Counted from the first letter of the stretch, positions 1-8,974 are shown. The stretch is 64,000 nucleotides of DNA from Halostella litorea (GCF_004785955.1 NZ_SJER01000001.1:1116001-1180000), one strand, 5' to 3'. Made by a program: numbers and translations. The notes: generated by a model from the letters alone, not told the origin.

Positions 1-13
1 GTAGCCGGACGGC

Positions 14-997
14 TCAGCCTTCGAGCGCCAGCGACGCCAGCAGCGCCTCAAGCTGGACGCGCTCGTTCGCGCCCTCGGTGATCCGGTAGTCGGCCTCGCC
101 GACGCGGTCCATCACGCGGACGGCGGCCTCGTCGTCCAGGTCGAACTCCCAGACCGAGCGGTGGAGCTGGTCGATGACGTCGCCGCCGGCGATCCCCTTC
201 TCGGTCAGCAGTTCGTCCAGCGTCGAGCGCGCGGCGACGAAGTCGCCGTCCAGCGCCTTCGTCACCATCTCCTTGACCTCCTCCGGGCGGGCGGTGCTGG
301 TGATGGTGAACACGGCGTCCTCGTCGACCGTCTCGCCCATCACGGCGGCGGCCTGGAGCGCGTTGATCGCCTTGCGCATGTCGCCGTCGGCGGCGTAGGC
401 GATGGCGTCGACGCCGTCCTGGGTCACCTCGATCCCCTCGGCGTCGGCGATGCGGCGGACCTCCGACTCGACCGCCTCGTCCGACAGCGGCGAGAACCGG
501 AAGACGGCACACCGGGACTGGATCGGGTCGATGATCTGGCTGGAGTAGTTACACGAGAGGATGAAGCGCGTGTTGCCCGAGAACTGCTCCATCGTCCGGC
601 GGAGCGCGGACTGGGCGTCGCTGGTCAGCGAGTCCGCCTCGTCGAGGAAGATGATCCGGTAGTCGTAGTCGCCGAAACTCGCCCGCGCGAAGTCCTTGAT
701 GCGGCCCCGAACCACGTCGATGCCGCGCTCGTCGGAGGCGTTCAGTTCGAGGAAGTTCTCCTGCCAGTCGTCGCCGTAGACGGCCCGGGCGATGGCGATC
801 GCGGAGGTGGTCTTCCCGATGCCGGCCTCGCCGGAGAACATCAGGTTCGGCAGGTCGTCGCGCTCGATGTAGCTCTGCAGCCGGTCGGTGATCTCCTCCT
901 GGCCGACGACCTCGTCCAGCGTTGTCGGGCGGTACTTCTCGATCCAGATCTCCGATCGCCCCCCCGCGGGGTCGCTCTCGGCGTCCGCCGTGCTCAT
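14..997 (-). CDS. rfcS: Replication factor C small subunit
   Basis: Clamp-loader AAA+ ATPase subunit that, with the RFC large subunit, opens PCNA and places it on primer-template DNA. The 327-aa product has the RFC box region near residues 18-30, a Walker A motif (GEAGIGKTT, about 56-64), a Walker B DEAD box (119-122) and the SRC arginine-finger motif (161-163), followed by the helical lid and collar. This is the normal family length. I chose the ATG at 997 over the frame-open start at 1024. A TATA element at 1022-1028 lies 25-30 nt upstream of 997, which fits a leaderless transcript. It is divergent from the bactofilin-like gene. A second, more divergent RFC protein (RfcC) lies near the right end of the window. 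Confidence 0.96.
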   Translation of the reverse strand: MSTADAESDPAGGRSEIWIEKYRPTTLDEVVGQEEITDRLQSYIERDDLPNLMFSGEAGIGKTTSAIAIARAVYGDDWQENFLELNASDERGIDVVRGRIKDFARASFGDYDYRIIFLDEADSLTSDAQSALRRTMEQFSGNTRFILSCNYSSQIIDPIQSRCAVFRFSPLSDEAVESEVRRIADAEGIEVTQDGVDAIAYAADGDMRKAINALQAAAVMGETVDEDAVFTITSTARPEEVKEMVTKALDGDFVAARSTLDELLTEKGIAGGDVIDQLHRSVWEFDLDDEAAVRVMDRVGEADYRITEGANERVQLEALLASLALEG

Positions 998-1021
998 ACG
1001 ACGGGCAAGGCCCCTGACGGG

Positions 1022-1028
1022 CATAAAG
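1022..1028 (-). promoter_or_regulatory. TATA element of rfcS
   Basis: Read on the minus strand this is CTTTATG, centred about 28 nt before the rfcS ATG. That is the usual haloarchaeal distance for a leaderless or near-leaderless message. Confidence 0.6.
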
Positions 1029-1105
1029 CCCCCGAGACCGCTGTCCCGACCCGCGAGTCAGGTTGCGCCAGTTACACTTTTGGTCGCCGCCGTCGTCGTT
1101 CGACC

Positions 1106-2191
1106 ATGTCCACGGACCGCCGCTCGCACCTGCTCGCACTGACGCTCGCCGTCCTCGCCGTCGTCGCCATGGTGCCGGGCGTCGCCGCCGCCCAGGAGAA
1201 CCGCACGGGCGACACCGTCGTCGTCGAGGCCGGCGAGACGATAGACGACGACCTCTCGGCGAGCGCCGGCAACGTGATCATCAGGGGGACCGTCACCGGG
1301 GACCTCCGGGCGTTCGCGGGCAACGTGATCGTCGCCGGCGAGGTGCAGGGCGACGTGGAGGCGTTCTCGGGGAACGTCCGGATCACCGGCGACGTCGGCG
1401 GCGACGTGACGGCCGTCGGCGGCAACGTCTTCGTCGGCGAGAGCGGCTCCGTCGGCGGCACGCTGGAGGCGGCCGCCGGCACCGTCACGATCGCCGGCTC
1501 CGTCGGCGACGCGCGCCTGGCGGCCGGGACGATCACCGTCGCCTCGACGGGCACGGTCGAGGGCGACCTGCGCTACGACGGCAACCTCACCGTCGCCGAC
1601 GGGGCGACGGTCGCCGGCGAGACGATCCGGGACGGGTCGCTCGACGTGGGGCCGCAGTTCCCCGAACTGCCGTGGCTCGGGACGCTGTTCGGGTTCCTGA
1701 TGAACCTCCTGCTCGGCGCGCTGCTGTTGCTCGCGCTCCCGACGTTCTCCGCCCGGGTCGGCGAGTACGGCGTCGACAACACGCTCCGAGCGGGGGGAAT
1801 CGGGCTGCTCGCCGTGGTCGCCGCGCCGATCGTGTTCGTCCTCTTCCTGATCACGATCATCGGCATCCCGATCGCCTTCGCCTGGCTGTTCGCCTTCCTC
1901 CTGCTGGCGTGGATCGGGAGCGTGTACGGGGCCTTCGTCGTCGGCGTCGCCCTCCTCGCGCTCACCGACATGAGCAGCCGCTGGCTGGCGCTCGTGGTCG
2001 GTCTGGTCGTCGTCGCGCTCGTCACGCAGGTACCGCTGCTCGGCGGGCTGTTCGGCCTGCTCGTGTTCCTGATCGGCCTCGGCGCGCTGCTGGGCGTGCT
2101 GACCGGCGGCTACCGCCGGCGGCGGCGCGACCGCCGGACCGGGGACACAACGCCGGAACCGGACGCCGACGGCGGGAGCGGGACCGCGTAA
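1106..2191 (+). CDS. Bactofilin-like polymer-forming membrane protein
   Basis: The 361-aa protein starts with a Sec-type signal (hydrophobic stretch ending in VAAAQE near residue 30). Residues about 35-180 form repeated short strands rich in GNV, GDV and GTV turns, the signature of bactofilin-type right-handed beta-helix domains. The C-terminal half (about 195-325) holds several strongly hydrophobic segments, followed by an Arg-rich then acidic cytoplasmic tail. By topology the beta-helix should lie outside the membrane, unlike classical cytosolic bactofilins. The family is found in haloarchaea as polymer-forming cytoskeletal-like membrane proteins, but the exact role is unknown. A TATA-like stretch at 1071-1080 precedes the ATG by about 30 nt. 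It is likely monocistronic. Confidence 0.8.
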   Translation: MSTDRRSHLLALTLAVLAVVAMVPGVAAAQENRTGDTVVVEAGETIDDDLSASAGNVIIRGTVTGDLRAFAGNVIVAGEVQGDVEAFSGNVRITGDVGGDVTAVGGNVFVGESGSVGGTLEAAAGTVTIAGSVGDARLAAGTITVASTGTVEGDLRYDGNLTVADGATVAGETIRDGSLDVGPQFPELPWLGTLFGFLMNLLLGALLLLALPTFSARVGEYGVDNTLRAGGIGLLAVVAAPIVFVLFLITIIGIPIAFAWLFAFLLLAWIGSVYGAFVVGVALLALTDMSSRWLALVVGLVVVALVTQVPLLGGLFGLLVFLIGLGALLGVLTGGYRRRRRDRRTGDTTPEPDADGGSGTA

Positions 2192-2218
2192 GCGGGAGCC
2201 GCCCTGCCGGTCGCGTCG

Positions 2219-3565
2219 TCAGCGACAGTCGAGGTCGGTGGCCGGTGGCAGCGACCGGCCGTCGGACACCTGCGCCAGGCGTTCGACGCCGGGGGTGCCG
2301 GAGCCGGCCGTCACCTCGCCGATCCACGCCGGGTTGGTCGCCAGCCGGTCGCCTTCCCGGAACGTCACGTCGCCGAGGGCGGTGGTGAACGTGCCGCCTT
2401 CGAGGGCGTCGCTGACGGCCTCCCGATCCGTGCTGCCGGCCGCCCGGATCCCGTTCGCGACGAACCGGACCGAGTCGAACCCCAGGCGGGCCTGGGTGTC
2501 GGGGCGGCCGCCGTACCGCGTGCGGTACGCGTCGACGAACGCCCGGTTGTCGCCGGTGGCGAGCGACGGGAGGTAGCGGACGCCGCCGTACGTCCCGACG
2601 GCGCTGTCTCCGGCACCGTTGCGCACCGCCCGGGACGCGCCGTTGGGGCTGACGACCGCCGTCTCCTCGGTCAGGCCGAGGTCGGCGGCCTGGTTGAGGA
2701 AGTTGACGAGGGTCGGCTGGGACAGCCCCAGCACGACGGCCTCGGCGTCGGACGAGCGGATCCGGTCGATGACGGACCGGAAGTCGGAGTCGGCCGGCCC
2801 CGACCGCGTCTGTCCGACCTCGGTGAAGCCGTCGGCCGCGCTCGCCATCGCCTCGCTGGTCCACTCGTACACCCGCCGGCCGTAGGCGAAGTCGCCGTAG
2901 TGGAACCAGACGTCCGACCCCAGTTCGGTCGCGACGTGTCGCCCCATCGACGCAGCCAGCTGCGCGGCGGTGGTCTCACACCAGAAGGTCCACTCGTTGC
3001 ACGCGGAGCCGAAAAGCTGGGGGCCCCGTCCCGACGAGAGGTAGACGACCGCGTTCTCGACCGCCCGCTCGGCGAGCACCCCCGCCACCGGGACGGTCAG
3101 CCCGCCGGTGACGAACCGGGCGTCCTCCTCCGCGACGACGCGTCCCATCTCCGCCGCCGCCGTGTCGGGGACGGCCTCCGTGTTGCCCCCGACCAGTTCC
3201 AGCTCGAAGTCGTAGGCGTCCCGCTGGTTGACCCACTCGACGGCGAGATCCGCGCCCCGCCGCTGTCGCTGCCCGAGTTCGGCGATCCCGCCGCTCGTCG
3301 GGGCCAGGTGCGCCACCGTGACGGCCTCGCCGTCGGCGGGGGACTCCTCCGTCGTCTCGCTCTCGCGTTCGGTGCTCGTCTCCCCGTCGGTGCCGGTGGC
3401 GGCCCGGTCCGTGGTGGCGGCCGTATCGGTGTCGCCGGCCGTGCTCGCGTCGGTGTCGAACGCCGAGCCGTCGTCGTCGGACGACGAACAGCCGGCGACG
3501 CCGACGGCGCTGGCCGACCCGATCAGCGCGAGGTACTCCCGTCGGGAGCGGGTCTGCTTCGTCAT
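2219..3565 (-). CDS. Tat lipoprotein, amino-acid-type ABC solute-binding protein
   Basis: 448-aa periplasmic-binding-protein-like type I fold (LivK/urea/amide-binding family). The N-terminus has a twin-arginine motif (SRREYL, residues 7-12) and a lipobox ending at Cys26 (GVAGC). The protein is therefore predicted to be exported folded through Tat and lipid-anchored outside. A Thr/Asp/Glu-rich linker of about 60 residues follows the Cys, then the binding domain opening with VAHLAPTSGG. I used the ATG at 3565; an in-frame ATG at 3577 is also possible. No permease or ATPase genes adjoin it, so it is an orphan here and its ligand cannot be assigned. Confidence 0.85.
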   Translation of the reverse strand: MTKQTRSRREYLALIGSASAVGVAGCSSSDDDGSAFDTDASTAGDTDTAATTDRAATGTDGETSTERESETTEESPADGEAVTVAHLAPTSGGIAELGQRQRRGADLAVEWVNQRDAYDFELELVGGNTEAVPDTAAAEMGRVVAEEDARFVTGGLTVPVAGVLAERAVENAVVYLSSGRGPQLFGSACNEWTFWCETTAAQLAASMGRHVATELGSDVWFHYGDFAYGRRVYEWTSEAMASAADGFTEVGQTRSGPADSDFRSVIDRIRSSDAEAVVLGLSQPTLVNFLNQAADLGLTEETAVVSPNGASRAVRNGAGDSAVGTYGGVRYLPSLATGDNRAFVDAYRTRYGGRPDTQARLGFDSVRFVANGIRAAGSTDREAVSDALEGGTFTTALGDVTFREGDRLATNPAWIGEVTAGSGTPGVERLAQVSDGRSLPPATDLDCR

Positions 3566-3655
3566 AGCTGACCACATACTTCCCGGACGCGTATCGTTTG
3601 CGGTCCCGGCGGCCGGGACGACACGCTTACGGCCCGCCGACGGCAACCGCTCGTC

Positions 3656-3853
3656 ATGAACGTCACCGTCGAGGTCGCCGGCGAGGGGACGCGGGAGGTG
3701 TCCGTCGAGGACCCGACGTACGCCGACCTGCTCGCCGCGGTCGACCTCTCGCCCCACGAGGCGACGGCGATGGTCGACGGCCGGCCGGTGCCGGAGGACC
3801 AGCCGGTCGAGGCCGAGCGCGTCACCGTGGTCAGGCTGATAAAGGGCGGATGA
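3656..3853 (+). CDS. samp2: Ubiquitin-like small archaeal modifier protein SAMP2
   Basis: 65-aa beta-grasp protein ending in Gly-Gly (RLIKGG). It closely resembles haloarchaeal SAMP2, including the central LSPHEAT and DGRPVPEDQ stretches. SAMP2 is known to be adenylated by the E1-like UbaA. It is then either joined to protein lysines as a ubiquitin-like tag or used as a thiocarboxylate sulfur carrier for tRNA wobble-uridine thiolation. The stop overlaps the start of the GNAT gene downstream (ATGA), so the two should be co-translated. A TATA-like CTTACG lies around 3625-3631. Confidence 0.95.
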   Translation: MNVTVEVAGEGTREVSVEDPTYADLLAAVDLSPHEATAMVDGRPVPEDQPVEAERVTVVRLIKGG

Positions 3854-4251
3854 GCGGCGGGAGCGACGCGGGGCCGCCGGACGGCGTCGCCGTCCGCGAG
3901 GCCCGCCCCGACGAGCGCGTCGCCGTCAGGCGCGTGATCGATGCCGCGATGCTCGAACCCGGCGACGTGGCGGGCGCGATCGACCGCGGGGACGCGCTCG
4001 TCGCCGTCGCGGACGGCCGGGTCGTCGGCGCGCTCGTCCTCGAACCGCGGACGGAGGGCGCACACGTCGCCGCGGTCGCCGTGACGCGCTCCCGCCGCGG
4101 GCAGGGGATCGGGACCGCGCTGGTCGAGGTGGCCGGCGAGCGCGCCGCCCGGCTCACCGCCGCGTTCGACCCGTCCGTGCGGCCGTTCTACGAGTCGCTC
4201 GGCTTCGCCGTCGAGCCGGCCGGTGACGGACGGTTGCGTGGCGTTCGATAG
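3850..4251 (+). CDS. GNAT family N-acetyltransferase
   Basis: 133-aa single GNAT domain. The acetyl-CoA-binding loop is visible as RRGQGIG (residues 82-88), after the VAAVAVT strand. The C-terminal FYESLGF motif (about 116-122) is typical of the family. The substrate is unknown. Its start codon overlaps the samp2 stop by four bases (ATGA), making a two-gene operon. Lysine acetylation and sampylation compete for lysines in haloarchaea, so a functional link is imaginable, but that is inference from position only. Confidence 0.88.
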   Translation: MSGGSDAGPPDGVAVREARPDERVAVRRVIDAAMLEPGDVAGAIDRGDALVAVADGRVVGALVLEPRTEGAHVAAVAVTRSRRGQGIGTALVEVAGERAARLTAAFDPSVRPFYESLGFAVEPAGDGRLRGVR

Positions 4252-4269
4252 CGGACGCCGCCGCGCCGC

Positions 4270-5649
4270 TCAGACCAGCGGCTCGACCAGTTCGCGCCCC
4301 TCGGCGAGCAGCGCCTCGACGCGCTCCTCGCTGTCGGCCTCCGCGTACACGCGGAGCTTCGGCTCCGTGCCGCTCGGGCGGACGAGCGTCCACGAGCCGT
4401 CCGAAAGCAGGAGTTTGAACCCGTCGACGGTGACGACGTCCTCGACGGCCGCGCCGGCGACCGCGTCGGGGATGACCTCCTCCAGGTCCGCGATGACGCG
4501 CTCCTTCTCGGCGTCCGGGCAGTCGACGCTGACCTTCCCCTGGTGGATCTCGCCGTGCTCGTCGAGCAGGTGGTCCACGCGGGCGTCGAACGGCTCCTCG
4601 GCCGCGACGGCCCCCGCCAGCAGCGCCGTCAGCACGCCGTCCTTCTCGCGGACGTGGCCGCGGACGGTGAAGCCGCCGCTCTCCTCGCCGCCGACCAGCG
4701 CGTCGTGGTCGGCCATCGCCTCGGCGACCCACTTGAAGCCGACCGGCGTCTCGACGACGGCCTCGCCGTGGGCCTCGGCGACGCGGTCGACCAGGAACGT
4801 GGTCGAGACGCTGCGGACGGCCGGGCCGGTGTCGCTCTCCAGCAGGTAGTCGTACAGCGCCGCGAAAAAGAGGTTCTCGTCGAGGAAGCCCCGCTCCGGC
4901 GTGACGACGGCGAGCCGGTCGGCGTCGCCGTCGTTGGCGATCCCCAGGTCCGCGTCGCCGTCGCGGACGGCCGCTATCAGGTCCGACAGGTGCTCCTCGC
5001 TGGGCTCGGGGGACGCGCCGCCGAACTCGGGGTCGCGGTCGCAGCGCAGGCGCTCGACGGTCGCGCCCGCCCGCTCCAGCAGGGCGTCGGTCGTCCCGCG
5101 GCCGCTCCCGTGGATGGCGTCGTAGGCGACCGTCAGGTCCGAGAGGTCGGCGTCGACCAGGTCCATCGCGTGGTCGGCGTGGGGGGTCGCCAGGTCGACC
5201 TCCCGGACCGTCCCGTGGTCGGCCTCCGGGAGCGGGTCCGGCTCGGCGAGGCGGGCCTCGACGGCGTCCGTGACCTCCGGCAGCGCCGGCGCGCCGTCGG
5301 CGGGGATGAACTTCACGCCGTTGTACTCCGGCGGGTTGTGCGAGGCCGTCACCATCATCGCGCCAGCCAGGTCCCGCTCGACGATGGCCCAGGCGACCAG
5401 CGGCGTCGGGCGGTCGCGCTCGGGCAACAGCACGTCGTGGCCGTTGGCGGCGAGCACGCGGGCGAGTTCCTCGGCGAACCCGCGGGAGCTCTCGCGGGCG
5501 TCGTACCCCACCGCGACGGAGTCGTCCCCCCGGCCCTCGTCGGCGAGGTACGTCGCGACGGCCTGCCCGACCATCCGCACGCGGGGGGCGGTGAACTCCT
5601 CCAGGGTCGTCCGCCACCCGTCGGTCCCGAACGATATCGGCGTCTCCAT
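4270..5649 (-). CDS. Phosphohexomutase (phosphoglucomutase/phosphomannomutase family)
   Basis: 459-aa alpha-D-phosphohexomutase interconverting sugar 1- and 6-phosphates through a phosphoserine enzyme. Features seen: catalytic serine in TASHNP (Ser103), metal-binding DGDADR (240-245), sugar-binding GGEESGG (320-326) and the C-terminal phosphate-binding RPSGTEPK near residue 437. Length is normal for the four-domain family. Glucose versus mannose preference cannot be read from sequence. A second family member, GlmM-like, lies at 13.7-15.0 kb. The stop lies 19 nt from that of the convergent GNAT gene. Confidence 0.93.
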   Translation of the reverse strand: METPISFGTDGWRTTLEEFTAPRVRMVGQAVATYLADEGRGDDSVAVGYDARESSRGFAEELARVLAANGHDVLLPERDRPTPLVAWAIVERDLAGAMMVTASHNPPEYNGVKFIPADGAPALPEVTDAVEARLAEPDPLPEADHGTVREVDLATPHADHAMDLVDADLSDLTVAYDAIHGSGRGTTDALLERAGATVERLRCDRDPEFGGASPEPSEEHLSDLIAAVRDGDADLGIANDGDADRLAVVTPERGFLDENLFFAALYDYLLESDTGPAVRSVSTTFLVDRVAEAHGEAVVETPVGFKWVAEAMADHDALVGGEESGGFTVRGHVREKDGVLTALLAGAVAAEEPFDARVDHLLDEHGEIHQGKVSVDCPDAEKERVIADLEEVIPDAVAGAAVEDVVTVDGFKLLLSDGSWTLVRPSGTEPKLRVYAEADSEERVEALLAEGRELVEPLV

Positions 5650-5717
5650 ACCGGCCCAACGCCGCCGAGGGCGAAAAAACCCCCGCGATCCGGGGGCTGG
5701 GCCGACCGCCGGGACGG

Positions 5718-7094
5718 TCACTCGAAGGCGCGGCGCAGTTCGATCCGGACCTGACAGTCCCCGTCGTCGGGGAACGAGAGGCTCCCGCCGCTGTTTTCGA
5801 CGATCCACTTGACGAGCCAGAGGCCGAGGCTGCTCCCGTGGTCGAGTTGCGTCTCGTACTCCTGACGGAGCGCCCGCCGGTCGATCTCCGGGATGGGGCC
5901 GCCGGGGTTCCGGACGTCGAGCCGCACGAGCGCGGGGGACGGGGCCGAGATGCGCAGGGCGACCGACGGGGGGTCGGCGTCGGCGTGGACGACGGCGTTC
6001 GTGACCACCTCCTCGAGCGCCCGGTCGAGGTGCTTGTCGGCGTGGACCCGCACGTCGGCGTCGCCCGTGACCGCGACTTCGGCGTCCGGGTGGGCGTCCG
6101 CGACCCGGCCGACGGCCCGGTCGACCACCGAGCCGAGGGCGACCCGCTCGACGTCCGGTTCGGCGATGCTCCGCTCGACGTACCTGGCTTTCTCCGCGAG
6201 GTCGACGACGTCCTCGGCGCACTGCCGCGCGCTCGCCAGCCGCTCCCGGCCGGCGTCGTCCAGCCCCGCGCTCTCCTCGACGAGTTCGAGCAGGCCGTGG
6301 ATCGCGTTCAGGTCGTTCCGGATGTTGTGCCGGAGGACCCGCGTGACGACCGACAGGCGCTGCTCCCGGCGGTGTATCTGCCGCCTGGCCTGGGCCAGGT
6401 CGTACGTCTGTTCGAGCATGAGCCTGGCGTTCGTCTGCGGGTCGGCCATGGACCGGTACTGCTTCGGCGGGATGTAGTACGGGTTCTCGCAGACGGCGTT
6501 GCGGTAGACGATCTGCTCGTGGGTCCACAGCGCCTTGGCCGCCGACTCGCCGCTGAACCGCCGGAGGTCGTACTGGCACAGCGCCATGACGGGGAGGTCC
6601 GGACAGCAGGCGTCGAAGTCGGCCTCGAAGTCGACGACGTGGTCGAACGTCTCGTCCGTGTGGAACGACCACGTGTTCTCCCCCGCCACCCAGAGCCCGT
6701 CGTACCCGTCCGCCACGCTCCCCTCGCAGGCCGCCCGCAGTTCGTCTATCATGCGGTCGGGGTCGAACCCGGCGTCGAGATACACCTCCGACGCGTCGCG
6801 GATCGCCAGGTCGCCGGCCTCGATCCGGGCGTCGACGTCGATCTCGAGGGAGCGAAGCGCCGCCCTGATCCGGGCCGCGTCGTTGTCGTCGACCAGATAC
6901 AGACAGCGGTGCCCGGCCTGCAGTCCCCGGTCAACGTAGGCGGCCACGGCCGCCAGTTGCGCGTCGGTCGACTCGTAGAAAAGCGCCAGGTGGCGGGCGA
7001 GGTCGCTCCGGGCGAGGTCCGCCCGGAGGTCGGCGATGCTCCGCCCGGACCTGCCGACGTCCGCCGTCTCGGCCGCCGTGGCGGGTTCGGTCAT
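5718..7094 (-). CDS. MEDS-domain sensor histidine kinase
   Basis: 458-aa soluble kinase. Residues about 30-215 match the MEDS sensory domain known from methanogens and methylotrophs (DcmR-like), including HLALFYES and the CQYDLRRF segment. The dimerisation helix carries the phospho-acceptor His256 in LRHNIRNDL, the form common in haloarchaeal kinases. The ATP-binding domain has an N box (VVTNAVVHA) and a G box (GSSLGLWLV, near 422-430). There are no membrane segments, so it senses a cytoplasmic signal. No response regulator adjoins it, making it an orphan kinase. The ATG at 7094 is supported by a TATA element at 7117-7127. Confidence 0.92.
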   Translation of the reverse strand: MTEPATAAETADVGRSGRSIADLRADLARSDLARHLALFYESTDAQLAAVAAYVDRGLQAGHRCLYLVDDNDAARIRAALRSLEIDVDARIEAGDLAIRDASEVYLDAGFDPDRMIDELRAACEGSVADGYDGLWVAGENTWSFHTDETFDHVVDFEADFDACCPDLPVMALCQYDLRRFSGESAAKALWTHEQIVYRNAVCENPYYIPPKQYRSMADPQTNARLMLEQTYDLAQARRQIHRREQRLSVVTRVLRHNIRNDLNAIHGLLELVEESAGLDDAGRERLASARQCAEDVVDLAEKARYVERSIAEPDVERVALGSVVDRAVGRVADAHPDAEVAVTGDADVRVHADKHLDRALEEVVTNAVVHADADPPSVALRISAPSPALVRLDVRNPGGPIPEIDRRALRQEYETQLDHGSSLGLWLVKWIVENSGGSLSFPDDGDCQVRIELRRAFE

Positions 7095-7116
7095 CGGGTC
7101 GTAGTTACCACACTGT

Positions 7117-7127
7117 AATCATAAACC
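7117..7127 (-). promoter_or_regulatory. TATA element of the MEDS kinase gene
   Basis: Minus-strand GGTTTATGATT lies about 28 nt before the ATG at 7094, in a short AT-richer stretch. It fits a leaderless promoter. Confidence 0.55.
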
Positions 7128-7150
7128 ATTCGGGCGGCCGGAAAGCGCCG

Positions 7151-7420
7151 TCACGGCGCGTCGCCGCCCGGGCCGCGGTCGCCGTCGATCAGGCGCTCCT
7201 TGGCCGCCCGGGACAGCGACTTGACCTCGTGCTCTCGGGACATCGCGGCGGACTTCGAGTCGAACGACTCGACGTGGACGAGTTCCACGGGCGTCCGCCC
7301 GCGGGTGTACTTCGCGCCGTCGCCGGCGTCGTGTTCGCGGACGCGGCGCTGGACGTCCGTGGTGTAGCCGGTGTAGAGCGTGTCGTCGGCGCACTCGAGG
7401 ACGTACACGTAGTGGGACAC
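7151..7420 (-). CDS. GIY-YIG nuclease-domain protein (YhbQ/UPF0213-like)
   Basis: 89-aa single GIY-YIG domain. The split motif reads YVYVLEC...LYTGYT in the first 20 residues, with the conserved Arg and His following (VQRRVREH) and the EHEVKSLSR segment further on. Stand-alone proteins of this size are DNA-processing nucleases or structural homologues; the cellular role is not established. The start is a GTG at 7420, because no ATG is available and the fold begins immediately after it. Confidence 0.85.
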   Translation of the reverse strand: MSHYVYVLECADDTLYTGYTTDVQRRVREHDAGDGAKYTRGRTPVELVHVESFDSKSAAMSREHEVKSLSRAAKERLIDGDRGPGGDAP

Positions 7421-7508
7421 TGTCAGGTTCGATCGGCGGCGGCGGCCAAAAACGGCGTGATAGAGGAAGGCTTCGCGTGGTGGTCTTCCGCTATCGGTCT
7501 CAGTGGCC

Positions 7509-7658
7509 TCACGAGCCCCGGGCACGCTGTCGTGCGGCCTCGGCGATTCCTGCGTTCGCCGAGCAGCCTGGACAGGCGAAGATGCGCCCGTGCTCGTCTG
7601 CGAACACACGCGCGAACCGCTCGGAAACGTGTGCGTCGCAGTGGTCGCATGTGGGCAT
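7509..7658 (-). CDS. Small zinc-finger protein (DUF7563-like)
   Basis: 49-aa protein with two CxxC knuckles (CDHC at residues 4-7 and CPGC at 29-32), as in the many small CPxCG-type zinc proteins of haloarchaea. These are thought to act in regulation through protein or nucleic-acid contacts; no function is known for this one. The ATG at 7658 is chosen because the family begins directly before the first knuckle. An AT-rich stretch upstream (about 7700-7820), shared with the 3' end of larB, probably carries its promoter. Confidence 0.82.
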   Translation of the reverse strand: MPTCDHCDAHVSERFARVFADEHGRIFACPGCSANAGIAEAARQRARGS

Positions 7659-7817
7659 TGTTGTCAACCGGCACTTCGTTGGCCGGCACCCCGTGCTACG
7701 GCTTACTACGGTATATATCCTTTCCAAAATGGGACCCAATTTCGTAGTTTGCAAACTTCCGTTTCTCCTTCGGAAATCAAACCACGTCGATCGCGAGGTA
7801 AACACCGAGAACCGAAA

Positions 7818-8594
7818 CTACTGTTTTCCGTTCCGGGTAGATCCGTCGACGGCGCGGGCGATGAGACCGGCCTGCGCGCCGGCGACGAAGCCGGCGTCGA
7901 CGTTGACCGTCGTCATCGCCGTACACGACTGGAGCATCCCGGAAAGCGCCGCCTCGCCGTCGCCGCCGTGGCCGTAGCCACTGTCGACCGGCAGCCCGAT
8001 CACGGGCGTGTCGACCAGCCCCGCGACGACGGTCGGCAGCGCCCCCTCGCGGCCGGCCGCGACGACGAGCACGTCCAGTTCCCGGAGCGCGTCCACCTGG
8101 TCCAGCACGCGGACGATGCTCGCGACGCCCACGTCGTCGACCCGCTCGACGGACGCGCCCATCTCCGACGCGATGGCGGCGGCCTCGCCCGCCGGCCCCG
8201 CATCGGCGGTCCCGCCGGTGACGACCCCGACGATCGCGTCGAGGTCCGGCGGTTCGAACCCCTCGTCGCGGGCGACGAGCACCCGGGAGCGCTCCCGGTA
8301 CTCCACGGACGCGTCGGGGCGCTCGTCGCCCAGTCGCTCGCGGACCGCCGCCACGTCGTCGCCGTCGACGCGGGTGGCGATCCCCCGGCCGGTCGTCTCG
8401 ACGGCCGTCGCGACGAGTTCGGCGACCTCGTCGGACGTCTTCCCCTCGCCGTAGACGGCCTCCGGGACGCCGCTGCGCTGCTCGCGCGCCGCGTCGAACC
8501 GGCCGGCCTCGCCGGTCGCGTACCCCCGCAGTTCGGCCTCGGCCTGGGCCGGCGTGCAGTCGCCGGCCGCGACGGCCTCCAGTAGCTCGCGCAT
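7818..8594 (-). CDS. larB: LarB, pyridinium-3,5-biscarboxylate synthase (nickel-pincer cofactor)
   Basis: 258-aa protein with an N-terminal helical part and a C-terminal AIR-carboxylase (PurE-like) domain from about residue 108 (DLDAIVGVVTGGTAD...). In characterised systems LarB carboxylates and hydrolyses nicotinic acid adenine dinucleotide, the first step to the nickel-pincer nucleotide that serves LarA-type racemases. LarE (20.1 kb) adds sulfur; LarC (nickel insertion) and LarA are not in this window. The ATG at 8594 gives a normal length. Older annotations call the family NCAIR mutase-related. Confidence 0.9.
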   Translation of the reverse strand: MRELLEAVAAGDCTPAQAEAELRGYATGEAGRFDAAREQRSGVPEAVYGEGKTSDEVAELVATAVETTGRGIATRVDGDDVAAVRERLGDERPDASVEYRERSRVLVARDEGFEPPDLDAIVGVVTGGTADAGPAGEAAAIASEMGASVERVDDVGVASIVRVLDQVDALRELDVLVVAAGREGALPTVVAGLVDTPVIGLPVDSGYGHGGDGEAALSGMLQSCTAMTTVNVDAGFVAGAQAGLIARAVDGSTRNGKQ

Positions 8595-8736
8595 ACCACC
8601 CCGTGGGCGGCCGAGCCACTCCTGCCTGTCGTTCCCCGCCGGCGACGTTCCCCCGGGTGGCCACCCCTCACGCCTGCGACACGATCCCACGCTGTACGCC
8701 CGACTCAGGGCCGCTCGCCGCTCTATTTGGGAAACC

Positions 8737-8743
8737 TTATAAA
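8737..8743 (+). promoter_or_regulatory. TATA element of the histone-fold miniprotein
   Basis: TTATAAA is centred 28 nt before the ATG at 8768. It is one of the clearest haloarchaeal core promoters in the window and predicts a leaderless, probably strong transcript. Confidence 0.72.
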
Positions 8744-8767
8744 GGGTGGCGGGCAACTCCAGTTCGT

Positions 8768-8935
8768 ATGGCAGACCTCATTGTCAAAGCAGCCGTCAAG
8801 GAAGCGCTCGACGACAAGAACGTTGCCTCGGACTTCTACGAGGCCCTCGACGAGGAGGTCGACGAGCTCCTCGCCGACGCCGCGGACCGCGCCGAGGCCA
8901 ACGACCGGAAGACGGTGCAGCCGCGCGACCTGTAA
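8768..8935 (+). CDS. DUF1931-type histone-fold miniprotein
   Basis: 55-aa acidic protein (starts MADLIVKAAVKEAL, ends KTVQPRDL) matching the haloarchaeal DUF1931 family. Structures of bacterial and archaeal DUF1931 members show a histone-like fold. The size allows a single alpha1-alpha2-alpha3 unit that would dimerise. It has few basic residues, so DNA binding like classical histones is uncertain. Expression should be high because of its near-perfect TATA box. A T6 run at 8981-8986, inside the end of the convergent rpiA gene, could terminate its transcript. Confidence 0.85.
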   Translation: MADLIVKAAVKEALDDKNVASDFYEALDEEVDELLADAADRAEANDRKTVQPRDL

Positions 8936-8974
8936 GCAGGCTCTCCGACCTTCGAACCTGACCGGCGTAGCCGC

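Noticed and set aside
7229-7747. Plus-strand frame opposite the GIY-YIG gene
   Set aside because: Opposite two supported small genes, and its translation shows no family features.
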